From Bremia lactucae (Eukaryota > Oomycota > Peronosporomycetes > Peronosporales > Peronosporaceae), in contig NC_090621.1 in assembly GCF_004359215.1 (NCBI RefSeq), positions 2,752,587-2,782,769 on the forward strand: DNA of 30,183 bases, in the 5' to 3' direction. The stretch's first letter is position 1; every line of letters starts with the position of its first letter. The notes under the pieces are model-generated. The model did no database searches, had not been told where the DNA came from, and saw nothing but the letters and a program-made list of their open reading frames with translations. The position numbers were made by a program, and so were the translations under genes. Below, piece by piece: positions 1 through 9,472 of the stretch.

Positions 1-440
1 TAGAAGTCTAGTAACTTCTACCATTTGAGGGGATTTCTCCTCAAATACGTGGGGACCTCTTCCCTCAACGTCTTCCGAGTGTGATTGCGCTATCACAGTC
101 GGGTCCACTACGGTCGACTCTCTACTCGACCTTGGATCATCGTGTTGTCCTTTCTGGGCAACCGGTATACTCCTTGAATGTCGCCCACGAAGCGTACATT
201 CATATCTCAATCCACTCGACCTTTTCGAGTGGTGGACCTTCGGCGCTGCCTGTGCATTAGCACAGCCGCCGGCAGCTGACTCCACAGTGTGATTTAAAAT
301 CACACTGTGATCTTGTGCATTTGTACTAACAACCGTACCACAAGTGAGACCATCGCACTCACTCGTAGTACATCCACACGCTTGTGGACGCTCCAAGACG
401 TTCATCAGATGGCTATCTGATAAACAAGTGGCAGGCATCT

Positions 441-850
441 TTACGTATCGATGCTGTTAGCTAATTCTTGGCTCATATTTTTGAGCCAAGGTAAACCTAG
501 GATGGCATCAAATTTGTCATCCAGATCCAGTACGATAAAATCATCGTCGTACTGTAATTCTTTTAATGTGTAGTAAAATTTCACTACGCGTTTCATTACT
601 GTTATCGATGCGCCTGTCGCTAGACGGACCGTCAATCTCGTTGGAGGGATGTCGCGCTCAACATTTTGAGCCTACGACCCTCTAGTGACTGGCGACAAAT
701 AAAGTTATTCGATGCTCCGCAGTCCACTAGGGCTCTAAGTGACAAATCATTTGTCACTTTTAGCTTCAATGTGATGAGGGATACCTCATCACCAGGTGCA
801 GAGACACATATTGATTGTGTGTCTTGAGCAACTTTGGTCAAGAGATTTGC
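441..850 (-). pseudogene. G1 aspartic protease (retropepsin-like) fragment
   Basis: Two overlapping minus-strand frames (632-841, then 441-635) together make up a retropepsin-like domain. The first carries the active-site strand ALVDCGASNNFI (Asp-Cys-Gly-Ala, against the usual Asp-Ser/Thr-Gly-Ala). The second carries the later hydrophobic segment ending in AILGLPWL, typical of Gypsy proteases. In an intact element this domain matures the Gag-Pol polyprotein. The frame change near 632 breaks it. The main copy (15216-15572) has the same domain with Phe in place of the Cys. Confidence 0.75.
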
Positions 851-893
851 AAATCTCTTGAGGTTGCTGGATCAGTAGGGTGTTGCGCTCCTA

Positions 894-1130
894 CTAACCC
901 CGACCGTTTTTTTGGCGGACCACCTCGCTGTTGAGGTTTCGCAACAACGTCGGAACCGAGACCGTTGCCTTTTTTGCATTCGGTCCATTACGTTCAGTAC
1001 CTCTCGGTACTGGGCGTGGGGCACTATACTCATGAGCATAGTGTCCTAACTTTTGACAGCGATTGCATTTCTGCAATCGCTTATTGTTCGACAAGCGAGG
1101 TTAATCGCTTTCGACAAAAGAGAGGTCCAT
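894..1130 (-). pseudogene. G1 nucleocapsid zinc-knuckle fragment
   Basis: The minus-strand frame contains CNRCQKLGHYAHEY, a CCHC zinc knuckle (C-x2-C-x4-H-x4-C) whose last cysteine is a tyrosine. The preceding bases (around 1100-1170) match the basic, Arg/Pro-rich end of Gag in the main copy. The knuckle would bind element RNA during packaging. The main copy has kept the last cysteine but lost the first, so neither copy has a complete zinc site. Confidence 0.7.
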
Positions 1131-1179
1131 AGGTTCTGGACCTCCCAGTTCGTGTCGTCTTAGAGGACGACATGGTGAT

Positions 1180-1665
1180 GAACTAGCTTGAGCCTGTCTC
1201 AGGCTAAAGTCCTCCTGTTCCGCAACGGAAATTGCTTCTTCAAGCGTTTCCAATTCAAGCGGAATAGATGAGTCTTCACGGGACCAACCTCAAGGCCTTG
1301 CATGAACACTGTAATCGGCGTGTTTTCGTGAACTGGACTGTTCGTGATACAACTCGCTAAGAGTCGTATATGCCGGGATAAGTGGGAATATCACGCTTGA
1401 GTTTCAGTTGCTCTGATCGAGCTCTGAACTTAGCCCAAGGCGGCTCAAACATCTGTTTGAGCCTAGCTTTAAAAACCTCTAGCGACCCAAAGACATATGG
1501 GTCGCGCAACTTAAGGACTAGTGCCCAAGTTTGGCACGACCTGCCGATTTTGATTGAGCAAATGCGATATGCATTTGCTCGTCGACGATGTGACGTGCCC
1601 ATATGGCATCGGCCAACTCCACAAACCATCTCAAGAGGGAGTCTTCTTCGACTCCGGTATACTTA
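1180..1665 (-). pseudogene. G1 Gag capsid-core fragment
   Basis: The minus strand encodes the segment aligned to 14290-14760 of the main copy, including KLRDPYVFGSLEVFKARLKQ and FRARSEQLKLK. This is the retrotransposon Gag (Retrotrans_gag-type) core. Frameshifts near 1380 and 1580 interrupt it. The equivalent of the main-copy nonsense codon at 14730 is still a sense codon here, so the two copies were disabled independently. Confidence 0.7.
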
Positions 1666-1711
1666 GAGATGTCTATCTTAAAGGTTCGGGACGACGCGTT
1701 TGTGTCATCCC

Positions 1712-1923
1712 AGGTGAGATATAGGTCATTAAATATACTTGCTTTGCGGTCCAGTCAGCACTGGACGCACACAATGAGAGAGACAGGTAAGACTTTATTA
1801 CATGTTTTGTATCAGTATGTAATAAGTTAGTATTAAATAGAAAGAGACAGAAGAACTTAATTATATTAGATACAGTTTACATTTAACCCTCTTTAAAGCA
1901 AGTGTTATAAAGAGAGTCTTCCT
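1712..1923 (+). repeat. G1 LTR, 5'-truncated
   Basis: The sequence aligns with 13588-13781 and 21090-21283, including the shared GCGGTCCAGT...GCTGGACGC block, the TTAACCCTCT motif and the terminal AGTCTTCCT. The first ~130 bp of the LTR are missing, cut off at the inversion junction. Confidence 0.8.
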
Positions 1924-1964
1924 CTGCACGTACTAGTGTAGGTGAATTGACGTGAGACATCACT

Positions 1965-2063
1965 CGGACTGAAGCAGTACGAAGTTGACTTGTACTAAAT
2001 CAGTACGAAGTTGACTTGTACTAAAGCAGTACGAAGTTGACTTGTACTAAAGCAGTACAAGTC
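1965..2063 (+). repeat. Four 26-bp hairpin units in the G1 leader
   Basis: CAGTAC recurs at exactly 26-bp spacing (1975, 2001, 2027, 2053) in near-identical units of the form GAAGTTGACTTGTACTAAAG. The last unit, 2039-2063, folds into a 10-bp stem (GACTTGTACT / AGTACAAGTC) with a 5-nt loop. The earlier units have shorter stems around GTACT/AGTAC. The main copy has three units at the same position (13821-13895). Confidence 0.85.
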
Positions 2064-2130
2064 CATAGTGCCACGTTAAACATGGTGGCACTTTGTAGTC
2101 CATCCAAGGACCACAGTTCTATCATCTAAC

Positions 2131-2401
2131 ATGGACATGTCTGGTGATAATGGAAATACGCATCACGCTTTGCGTGATAGCTACTCCTTTTTAAGTGACA
2201 TAGAAAGGAAAACGGGACGAGCGATTAAGTTCAACCGTAGGTATGATGCCATCTTGGCCATGCTGTCCGGTTGGACAGAGATGGCCTTCATTCAGCCATC
2301 GCCAAGTTCATACAACATGAACTTGACGAGGCGAAAGAAAAGGTAGTCTTGCTTAATCAGCAAGGCTCTCAACAGGCAGAACTGTTGAGGTTACAGCAGG
2401 T
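2131..2401 (+). pseudogene. G1 Gag N-terminal fragment
   Basis: An ATG at 2131 begins MDMSGDNGN and reads to about 2270. The reading frame then shifts and continues as DRDGLHSAIAKFIQ and ELDEAKEKVVLLNQQ, a probable short coiled coil. The main copy has the equivalent ATG at 13963. The fragment ends at the junction near 2401. Confidence 0.65.
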
Positions 2402-2600
2402 ACTTTATTTATTGCGAAAAAGCTGCATGGTCTTGAGATTGAGTTGCATAGTGAAATGATTGGGCTTTTTGGCTTGCAACACGAATTCTGGTATTATCAC
2501 GAGGTATTGGACTACGTTACTTCTCACTCAAAAATGTCAACGGCGTGCTAAAAATCTTGCCGAAGAGGTACCTCAAACTCCCAAGAGTTTTTAAAGAGGG
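2402..2600 (+). pseudogene. Fragment related to the G1 antisense ORF 1
   Basis: From the junction at 2402 a plus-strand frame reads LFIAKKLHGLEIELHSEM and stays open to a stop near 2548. A neighbouring frame stays coding-like to about 2600. The LFIA-x-KLHGL motif matches LFIATKLHGL, encoded on the minus strand of the main G1 copy around 20190-20250. Similarity falls off after the motif, so this may be a diverged family member. With the minus-oriented LTR at 2703-2830 it appears to be the remains of an inverted, internally deleted G1 element. Confidence 0.5.
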
Positions 2601-2702
2601 GTACCTAATATGCTTGAAACATGGCTTTAAATGACCGATGCGAACCGTTACAAAAGAGCATAACGCGGCAATTAAAGATATCTGCACGAGGACAATCTGA
2701 TT

Positions 2703-2830
2703 GTACCAATGGATAAGCTTTCTGAATAAAACTACGCAAACTAATATTCTCCAATCATTCTCTACCTTTTAGATAATATATTAATCAGCACCCTTTAAGA
2801 GCTAATTTCGTGTAACGATACACCCGTTAT
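2703..2830 (-). repeat. G1 LTR 5' end, inverted fragment
   Basis: The reverse complement starts ATAACGGGTGTATCGTTACA and continues through TATTATCTAAAAGGTAGAG to AAGCTTATCCATTGG, matching the first ~130 bp of the G1 LTR. It is truncated at 2703. Confidence 0.8.
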
Positions 2831-4719
2831 GTTTTTGATTAAAGCATATTTGATATACTCTACGCCTCCATCTTCTCTGTAATATGACAATAAATGTCAA
2901 ACGTATTATAATAAGCGTTAGTATGATTATTCAAAAAGCGGCTTAAGCGACAGAAAATTGCTAAATTGCCGAATTACCACGTTGTGGAGTAATATATTAT
3001 AAAACGATGTGGAGACGAGCTAGAAAACACTTGAGGCTAGACCTCTATATATAGATTAAAATAGCAGGTAGTTACATTTGAGTCGAGATTGATGGAATCG
3101 AAACGCTTTAGCGCATCACGAGGTGGCCCGTCTTAAAAAAAATCAACACAGGCTCATGAAGTGGGTGGGACAATGCATTTTCAATGATACCTAAGCTTGA
3201 AGTAAGACGAGCAAATAAAATTCGCTCTTGTGCAGACAAGTGAAGTAGTATTTATTTTACTCTCCAGATGTAGGTAAGCAATGACCGTCTGTGTCGATTG
3301 TAGAATCGGCAACACGCTATAAACAAATTCCCTTCTTGATCTATTCAAAAAGAAGTGCACTTGCACAATTCGTGTGGCTAAATCCTAAAGCGCCAGTCAA
3401 TGTGCGTGGCGAAACAAGCTATGTCTATTTGTTACAGTAAACGATTGAAATAGCTTTCGAATTTCGCCGATTTTCTAAAAAAGTTCTTTGCTGTTATAAA
3501 ATAGAACTAATCGACTTTGTGAATATCAAGATACAAACAGTTTTATAATATCTATTTTTTCAAATTTTATTTACTGAGTTTTTTTCGCTTTCGGCAAACG
3601 AAACGACGCGACGAACTAATCTATCCCGTTCATCATTGAATTCTATTGCGATTTATTTATACCGTAAAATGTATTAGACCACAGCGAGGTTTGCCAGGAT
3701 GCTTTTTTAGAAGCATAATGTCTACTTCTGCTGATGGGTAAGAAATGAATTGCGTTTCAAAGATGGACGCGTCGCTAGTTGATGTTGTTTTTCATCAAAT
3801 TTGACTGGACAATCAAGTAAATATAATTTCTGCTACCTTTTCGTCAGGATTCTTATAGTGAAAGTGTTGGCATCATCGACTAAATACTCGTCGTACTTAA
3901 TTGCAGAACCCCTAAATCTTGATTTATCGTTGCTCGTGGGATCAACATAAAAAGAAGAGCTATCGTAAATCTATATTTTGTGTAATTTCATGTTTGCCTA
4001 AATTGGAATGCATTCAATCTTCTATAAGATCGTCTAAGCATCTAACATTCACCTGTTTTTGCTTCGTTGACTTTCAGTGCTGAGTAAAGCGCTGACTCAT
4101 TATAAGCATACTTTAAATCACCTTGCGCAACATAACTTTTCTTCGAAATAGTTCTGCTCAATGTTTACAGTACGAGCGCAAGGCAGACTTCCAACAGGTA
4201 AAAGGTTCATATCATTTACCGTACAGATGGCAAAAGATTCGGGAATAAAAGGACACAAGTCTTCCAATCAACGGTACCGACAGCTTACGCAACCGCAACA
4301 AAAGTTGTGCCCATCAGCTTCATGTTCCTAGCGTTTGTATCGTGCAACAATCTCAATAGATTTATCGAATCAAAATGTATCACTCGAAAACTGCAAGTTG
4401 GCCGAAAAGTTGCCTTACGAAAATTAGTATTCACGATTAAAAGCTTCGGTACCCCAGAGGTTCCCCATCTACTTAGGTCTGGACCTTTAATCTCCCACTG
4501 CAAACAACACGGATACTTATAGCACCGTCTAAATGGTTTGCAAATACGTGCCGCACGAAGGAAAAAAGAAAAGATGACATGAGTTTGCTACAAAATCTCA
4601 ACTCGTTATGTTAGTGTATTATTATTTAACGATTACAAATCCGTTCTTACGAAGTCAAACACTTTTTTTTGATAAACACGCACCCAGCACTTGAAACACA
4701 AATTACATTCGAAATAGTT
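2831..4719. other. AT-rich spacer, nothing recognised
   Basis: There is no convincing coding region, RNA gene or known repeat here. Short open frames exist on both strands around 4285-4522 and 3181-3366, but they overlap one another and show no motif. This may be old, decayed transposon or true intergenic sequence. Confidence 0.5.
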
Positions 4720-5184
4720 TTATCGATAGGAGACATGCTCATGAATCATGTCGAGGGGTTTCATTTTGCTCTTGCAATTCATCCACATGCGCATTGTGAG
4801 CGGCACTTTCTTGCCCGATACAAGTGTATTTACGGCACGATAGTCATTCAGTAGATCTGGAATTTGTACTGGCGGGACGGTCACATGGCGCATGTGACTT
4901 AGGCTGAAGCGTGTGAGCTTGACACGGTGTGACGCGATGATTTTTTGCTTGAGGCGACGCGCAGCTTCGGGCAGCTCAATGACTACAGGATGGCGGAGAC
5001 GGCGAATGCTTGCGCGCTTGGAGATACGACCAGGAGTCTTCGTATCTCGCAAATGCCGATGGTCGTGGCATGTCAAGTGATTTTCTTGAACAGACACGCC
5101 CATTTTTGCCGGAAGTGTGCAACTGACCGCGAAATTGGTGAAATGACTTGAAAAAGTGACGGGGCGATTGTTTTTTACGCTCAA
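4720..5184 (-). CDS. Hypothetical protein, 154 aa, basic central region
   Basis: This is the longest frame in the spacer and is richer in GC than its surroundings, which favours a real coding origin. The centre is strongly basic and contains LRDTKTPGRISKRASIRRL, followed by VIELPEAARRLKQKII. The first segment weakly recalls the first helix region of histone H4 (HRK-LRD...I-K-AIRRL), but the rest of H4 cannot be followed, so I do not assign it. No signal peptide or membrane segment is evident. It could be a host gene, an exon, or a relic. Confidence 0.35.
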   Translation of the reverse strand: MSVKNNRPVTFSSHFTNFAVSCTLPAKMGVSVQENHLTCHDHRHLRDTKTPGRISKRASIRRLRHPVVIELPEAARRLKQKIIASHRVKLTRFSLSHMRHVTVPPVQIPDLLNDYRAVNTLVSGKKVPLTMRMWMNCKSKMKPLDMIHEHVSYR

Positions 5185-6235
5185 GTGGCCTGATTTTGCG
5201 TTAAAATTGTTCTTGAGTACTTGTTTAGCGTATGACCGAGAATCAATAGGTAGCAGACGCTGTCGAACAGAATGGGTATAGACTTATTATCGTTTTTAAG
5301 GATTGTAGGAATCTTTCGAGAAAAGCCGCATATAAAATGAATGCTTTTGGATCGGATCGTAATCGAGCCAGTAAGTATGACATTGTGCATTATGGAGGTT
5401 AGTGTTGGAGCAAACGTATCATATGCTGTCGTAGGTGTGCCGTACTGGCTGCCACCATCATTTTATGATATAAAAAGCACGCTGTCAAAATGAGCCTCCC
5501 TGTGTATTCAAGCAATACGCGTGCGAAATTGGCTCCTTCAACCTGTCAACTTTTGTTACTGTACTCAAGCGGAGGGAATGTTCTCGCTTGAATGTTTCGC
5601 TTGCTGTCCAGGTAATAAATTTGACTTATCCTCACGCACACCTCAACTTATATTTCTTATAAAAATACTGAAGCATTGGAGCTTATTATATTTCGGCCTA
5701 AATATTTCTAAAGTAGAAGCTGGACGTGGGATAAAGACATTGATCACCTTTTTTGAGTGACTTTGTTAAGCTAAAATGATTGTAAACTTAGGTACCACCT
5801 AAGCTTCCAAATAAGAAATCAAATTTATTTCCATATTATATCACAAAATTTTGTACTGTAAATTGTATACATATTTTTATTGTACTCAAATCTAATCTAA
5901 TATTAATTTATATATTCTATTTTCTTACGAAATAAGATCGCCCTAATGACAAAAACCATTATTATTTAATATCTGTTATTAAGGGAGCAGTTACTATTCA
6001 CCCCCTACTATATTATCTAAAATCCACTCGAATTAACGTTAGACGGAAATCAATATTCAGTCACTTTTAACAACTACTACCACTCAACTCATTACCAAGC
6101 AATCCGCTCAACTCACTATCACTCAATTCACTCAAAAGGTAAGAAAGTCAAATTGTTAGCTTTCTAGATCAATCAACCAATCTTTTATATCGCAAATACC
6201 CACAGAGATAATGAATTATAGATTCATCTCAATCA
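5185..6235. other. AT-rich spacer, possible decayed DNA-transposon end
   Basis: No gene is recognised. At about 5980-6005 the sequence GGGAGCAGTTACTATTCACC resembles a terminal inverted repeat start, but no matching inverted end was found in the window. 6060-6150 is rich in short ACTCAACTCA-type repeats. Confidence 0.3.
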
Positions 6236-6370
6236 ATGAACGCGTTAACTGCACCAGCTGAGATTGCTTATCCCTCCTTGGAGAAAGCTAAGAATGCTCT
6301 TTCTGTACATGCATTAGCTGAAGGATATGCACCACCAAGGTGTGCGCGTGTACGGGTTAGTGATGACTGA
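6236..6370 (+). CDS. Short ORF resembling the N-terminus of a MULE/FAR1-type protein
   Basis: The 44-aa frame starts at ATG 6236 and contains AEIAYPSLEKAKNALSVHAL followed by AEGYA. This pattern (an aromatic-Pro-Ser lead, a helix, then HA-x-x-x-GYA) recalls the start of FAR1/MULE-type DNA-binding domains in oomycete transposases. A stop at 6368 and the G1 fragment from 6412 cut it short. It is probably a truncated transposase or first exon. The family call is tentative. Confidence 0.3.
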   Translation: MNALTAPAEIAYPSLEKAKNALSVHALAEGYAPPRCARVRVSDD

Positions 6371-6411
6371 TGGTTTCCGATGAATTTTAGCCAATGAATT
6401 AGGAGGGGGGG

Positions 6412-6745
6412 GTAACGGGGCATTACGACTTGTACTGCTTCAGTACAAGTCCAGTTCGCACTGCTTCAGTNNNNNNNNNNNNNNNNNNNNNNNNNNNNNN
6501 NNNNNNNNNNNNNNNNNNNNNNNNNNNNNNNNNNNNNNNNNNNNNNNNNNNNNNNNNNNNNNNNNNNNNNTTCTGCAGCTGATTAGTCTGCGGAATAAAT
6601 AGACATAATGGTCTATACCTATTTATGGATAAAAATTCAGGAAATTACTATATAAAGTAATTTCCTCCAAATATTATCTACCTTTTAGATAATATTAATT
6701 AGAACCTTTTAGTGTAAATTTCATGTAACGATACACCCCGTTACA
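6412..6745 (-). repeat. G1 leader and 5' LTR, inverted, interrupted by a gap
   Basis: 6571-6745 is the reverse complement of the LTR 5' part and starts TGTAACGGGGTGTATCGTTA at 6745. 6412-6470 is the reverse complement of the leader hairpin array, with the terminal hairpin at 6427-6451. The LTR 3' end lies in the gap. The copy ends at about 6412, so only the 5' end of an element is present. Confidence 0.8.
6471..6570. other. Assembly gap (100 N)
   Basis: Exactly 100 undetermined bases, probably a placeholder of unknown true size, inside an inverted G1 LTR/leader. Confidence 0.95.
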
Positions 6746-6829
6746 CTAAGGCTCGCCCTCTTGTTGTCAATGTAAAGTCATATGAGGGGGTAAAGAAGGG
6801 AAAAAACTCCTTTTTTGGATCAAGCAGAT

Positions 6830-7970
6830 GGAGACCATAAGTTAGGCCATGTTCCTAACAGAACAGCAAAAGGTGGCCATGGCCGTTTCTTATCTCGGTA
6901 GTAGAGCCATTGAATTGGCACTGACATATAGCACGTCTATAAGCGACACTTTACCCACGTAAGATTTGCTGTAACAGCAAATGGCTAGCATGTTTGCACC
7001 GCCTGATCAGGTTTTACGTACGCGATCACGACTCATAGCGACTCGCCAGGGAAACCGAACCTAGGTCTATATGTCCAGGAGTTAAAAACTCTTATTGCCG
7101 CTATGCGTCAAGACCCATATAGAAGCGGTTTTAGTAGCCGTCTTCATTAAGGTTCTCAATGGGGTCGTTGCCCGGACGAAATTATACCGATCCATCCCGT
7201 TTCTTTTGAAGAGGCAGTTGTCATAGCTTTACGCGCTAAAGTCGACTTTGAGTCCGCTCGGGCATTACGTTCGTTTACCGTACAAGCTCTTCGAGCACAT
7301 CCGATTCGTCGAATAGGCCGAAACATATGGACCTAAGCCCCATTGAGGAGAAAGAAGAAGAAATTCAAGCTGTGGTACAGCACAAGAACATCCATAGATG
7401 TAGCACGAAACACTCACGCCCGGCTTGTCCCTTACGCAACGCACGCAAAGCTCGAGAAAACAATATTCCCTCCTCATACCAAAACCTGATACGGTGCGGG
7501 AAAACGCAGATACGTAGTAAAAGCGGCAAGCCCTACTAGACTCCGTAGAATCTTTAGGAGATAAAGGTCAACACAGCCTAGCTCCAAAATGGGGCGTGAA
7601 GACAAGCCTGGCTGACTAGTCGCGAAAGCACCTGTTAAGGGCTTCGATTATTCATGGTCACTTTCAATTGATTTATTTTTAAGAGCGTCTTGCAATTAAG
7701 CTCGACGTCGTCTCCTTAAAGGGAATGAGCGATATGCTGAAGCGATTAACGCGCGCGAAGTTGACTCGATCTGAGTTTGGCTAGCGACTGGGAGTCGTGT
7801 CATCGTGACTAACGTTACTTTGTACATAATATAAGATTTCTGGACTTTGACAGTATGGAAGACTGTCTCGTCCTAAATCTGGATTCGAGATATTATCTCA
7901 TCCTTGGTATGGCTTGGCTTAAATGCTATGAGCCATCGATTAATTGTAAGATCATCGAAGAATTCCGAAT
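6830..7970 (+). pseudogene. G3 Gypsy gag-protease relic
   Basis: Broken plus-strand frames can be followed through a Gag-like segment (LTEQQKVAMAVSYLGSRAIE at about 6853, MASMFAPPDQVL at about 6980, then HPVSFEEAVVIALRAKVDFE at about 7196). They continue to a degenerate zinc-knuckle remnant (HRCSTKHSRPACP, about 7390-7430) and a protease C-terminal strand (DCLVLNLDSRYYLILGMAWL at about 7861). The same order and similar words occur inverted at 22000-23100. Many stops and frameshifts make this a dead fragment. It follows directly after the inverted G1 LTR at 6745. Confidence 0.65.
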
Positions 7971-8039
7971 TCCTTGTTATTAGTTCGAGTTATAGAAACG
8001 TGACTTACCTAACCGCCGTCAATCATTTCGTAATCCCTT

Positions 8040-8720
8040 ATCCATCTAAAATACACGCATGCCTGTTAGGCTTTGTGGAAGGTCAAAGTCACCAGCTTTT
8101 GCAGCAATAATTTGCTCCACAATCCCCCTGCTTGCTTCAAGCCATAAAGTGCATTCTTCAGCTAAAACAATCATCTCATTGTAGTTCTAACACTTAGCTT
8201 GACGTCACCTCCTCCACAATCTGCCTTCCTTGCGGGACCCAAATGAAGATGTTCGAATTTGTTTCTTTTCTAGCCTTAATATAAGCATTCGGCGCGTCTT
8301 CGTGCTTTGCAAGAACCTTTTAATCCTTACGGTGAACATGTTTAAGATAGCCGCAAAGTGATACCACAGCTCACGTCAGAACTTTGATCGTTTGCAGACG
8401 CAACCAGTCTTGCCTCCAAATGCTCTAAATCGCCTTGCATTGCGACTGGTCGTAAACCCACTTCGAGATCAAAGCTCGAACGCTTATTGGCATATTGACA
8501 TTTTTTTTATTCTTCTAAAAAATTGTATTACTTTGACAATCGCCTTCATCCACCCTGCTTTGTGATCGCTTCGCCTAGCTTTACCAAAGTTGTCAGGTAA
8601 ATCGTCATTTCCAACCAATTTGGTTGTTTCTGAATTTCCGGTCGAATGATTGCTCTTGATTGACGATCTGGCATCGTCCACAAAGTCTTTTTCTAAGTCT
8701 TTGTATTATTGCGATGGTGA
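8040..8720 (-). pseudogene. Ty1/Copia polyprotein relic (RT region)
   Basis: On the minus strand, LKNALYGLKQAGGLWSKLL (about 8101-8166) is the Copia RT signature, and upstream pieces fit the same domain: AYIKARKETNSNIFIWVPQG at about 8230-8290 and SDHKAGWMKAIVKVIQFF at about 8510-8570. Frameshifts and stops separate the pieces, so the gene is dead. It belongs to a different superfamily from the neighbouring Gypsy elements and is interrupted on its right by the G2 LTR at 8863. Confidence 0.7.
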
Positions 8721-8862
8721 TTCGTCACCTCCTCAACTTCTTGCGAGCTAAATGTGTCCCAATATTGTCTAACGTTTCGAGCGGACTTGTCTGACAGCAG
8801 CATTATTGCTCTTCAAATACAGGACATGCACCTTTTCCTTTGGGTCTTGCTCAAAGTCTTAC

Positions 8863-9416
8863 TGTAACGGGCTAAAGTTGCCCTAATGTTACACAGTCCC
8901 CGTTAAGTACGTCTGATGTACTTAAGGGGATGGTCAATTACTAAATAATAGTAATTAGACCCAACACTCGGGTGTGATGCACATTTGTGACCAACCCTTG
9001 TGGATGTGATGCACATGGGTGCATTCACATTAGGAGGGATGACGCCCAGCGTCATCCATGATGACGGCTAGCGTCATCTGTTACGCATGGTATCTATAAA
9101 TATACGCTCGCAATACATATTAAATGATATCTATAGAGATAACATTTTAATTGGTAAAATAGGTATCTGTATTTAATTCTATAAAATATAAATCAGTCTG
9201 AAAACTACTACCTACTTGGTAAGTGCGCACGAGAAGACGGATTACCGCTCCCGTGACGACACTACACCAGAGTTCTTAGTGTGTTGGGTGAGGTCGCTTG
9301 CGCGCCCACCACAACTACCTCACTGCACGCAAGAGAAGCAGGTGCAAACCGCTTCCTCGCTGTGCTAGGGTGTGTGCTAAGTAGAGCGTGGCCGCATTAC
9401 GACGTGCCCGCCTACA
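8863..9416 (+). repeat. G2 5' LTR (554 bp)
   Basis: It starts TGTAACGGGCTAAAGTTGCC and ends GCCCGCCTACA, giving the usual TG...CA. It is repeated almost exactly at 29564-30116 and, with deletions, at 12835-13337. The first 35 bases contain nested inverted repeats (TGTAAC/GTTACA and GGGC/GCCC). Confidence 0.9.
9038..9078 (+). repeat. Paired CGTCA hairpins in the G2 LTR
   Basis: GATGACGCCCAGCGTCATC (9038-9056) and GATGACGGCTAGCGTCATC (9060-9078) form two adjacent, near-perfect inverted repeats at 22-bp spacing. Each holds TGACG/CGTCA half-sites, the core recognised by many bZIP factors. The LTR at 29564 has both, while the one at 12835 has a single unit. Confidence 0.7.
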
Positions 9417-9418
9417 CT

Positions 9419-9436
9419 TGGTAGCACTTGAAATCC
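9419..9436 (+). other. G2 primer-binding site (probable)
   Basis: TGGTAGCACTTGAAATCC lies two bases after the LTR end. The TGG start matches the CCA tail of a tRNA primer, and the same bases follow the LTR at 30119. I could not name the tRNA. Confidence 0.55.
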
Positions 9437-9472
9437 TTCCCACGACCCGCATCTCTGCGTGTGTACGTGAGG

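Larger units (their letters stand above)
1..1711 (-). mobile_element. G1 Gypsy fragment, inverted (copy A): gag to post-protease
   Basis: This stretch is the reverse complement of the main G1 copy from roughly 14247 to 15960. It runs, on the minus strand, through the gag core, zinc knuckle, protease and the beginning of the protease-RT linker, and it continues beyond the window start. Identity to the main copy is high but with many substitutions and small indels, so no long frame survives. It stops abruptly at about 1711, where the sequence switches to a plus-strand G1 LTR. The breakpoint falls on the right arm of an inverted repeat that is intact in the main copy (14226-14247). It is a pseudogenised fragment. 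Confidence 0.85.
1712..2401 (+). mobile_element. G1 fragment: partial 5' LTR, leader, Gag N-terminus
   Basis: A plus-strand G1 piece begins inside the LTR at about 1712, next to the inverted copy A, and ends at about 2401 in CAGGTAC, the left arm of the inverted repeat at 14226-14247 of the main copy. It contains the downstream two thirds of an LTR, a leader with four hairpin units and the first part of gag. Copies A and this one meet head-to-head. Confidence 0.8.

Noticed and set aside
1965..2063. CRISPR-like short repeat array
   Set aside because: The 26-bp units are contiguous with no spacers, lie in a retrotransposon leader and the context is eukaryotic.
4285..4522. Overlapping 70-codon frames, one with a signal-peptide-like start (MPISFMFLAFVSC)
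   Set aside because: Both strands are open over the same bases, the hydrophobic stretch is short and no downstream motif supports a secreted protein.
4945..5151. Plus-strand frame opposite the 154-codon ORF
   Set aside because: Shorter, overlapping, and with less coherent composition than the minus frame.
5975..6010. Complete DNA transposon bounded by TIRs
   Set aside because: Only one TIR-like end was found; no inverted partner occurs in the window.
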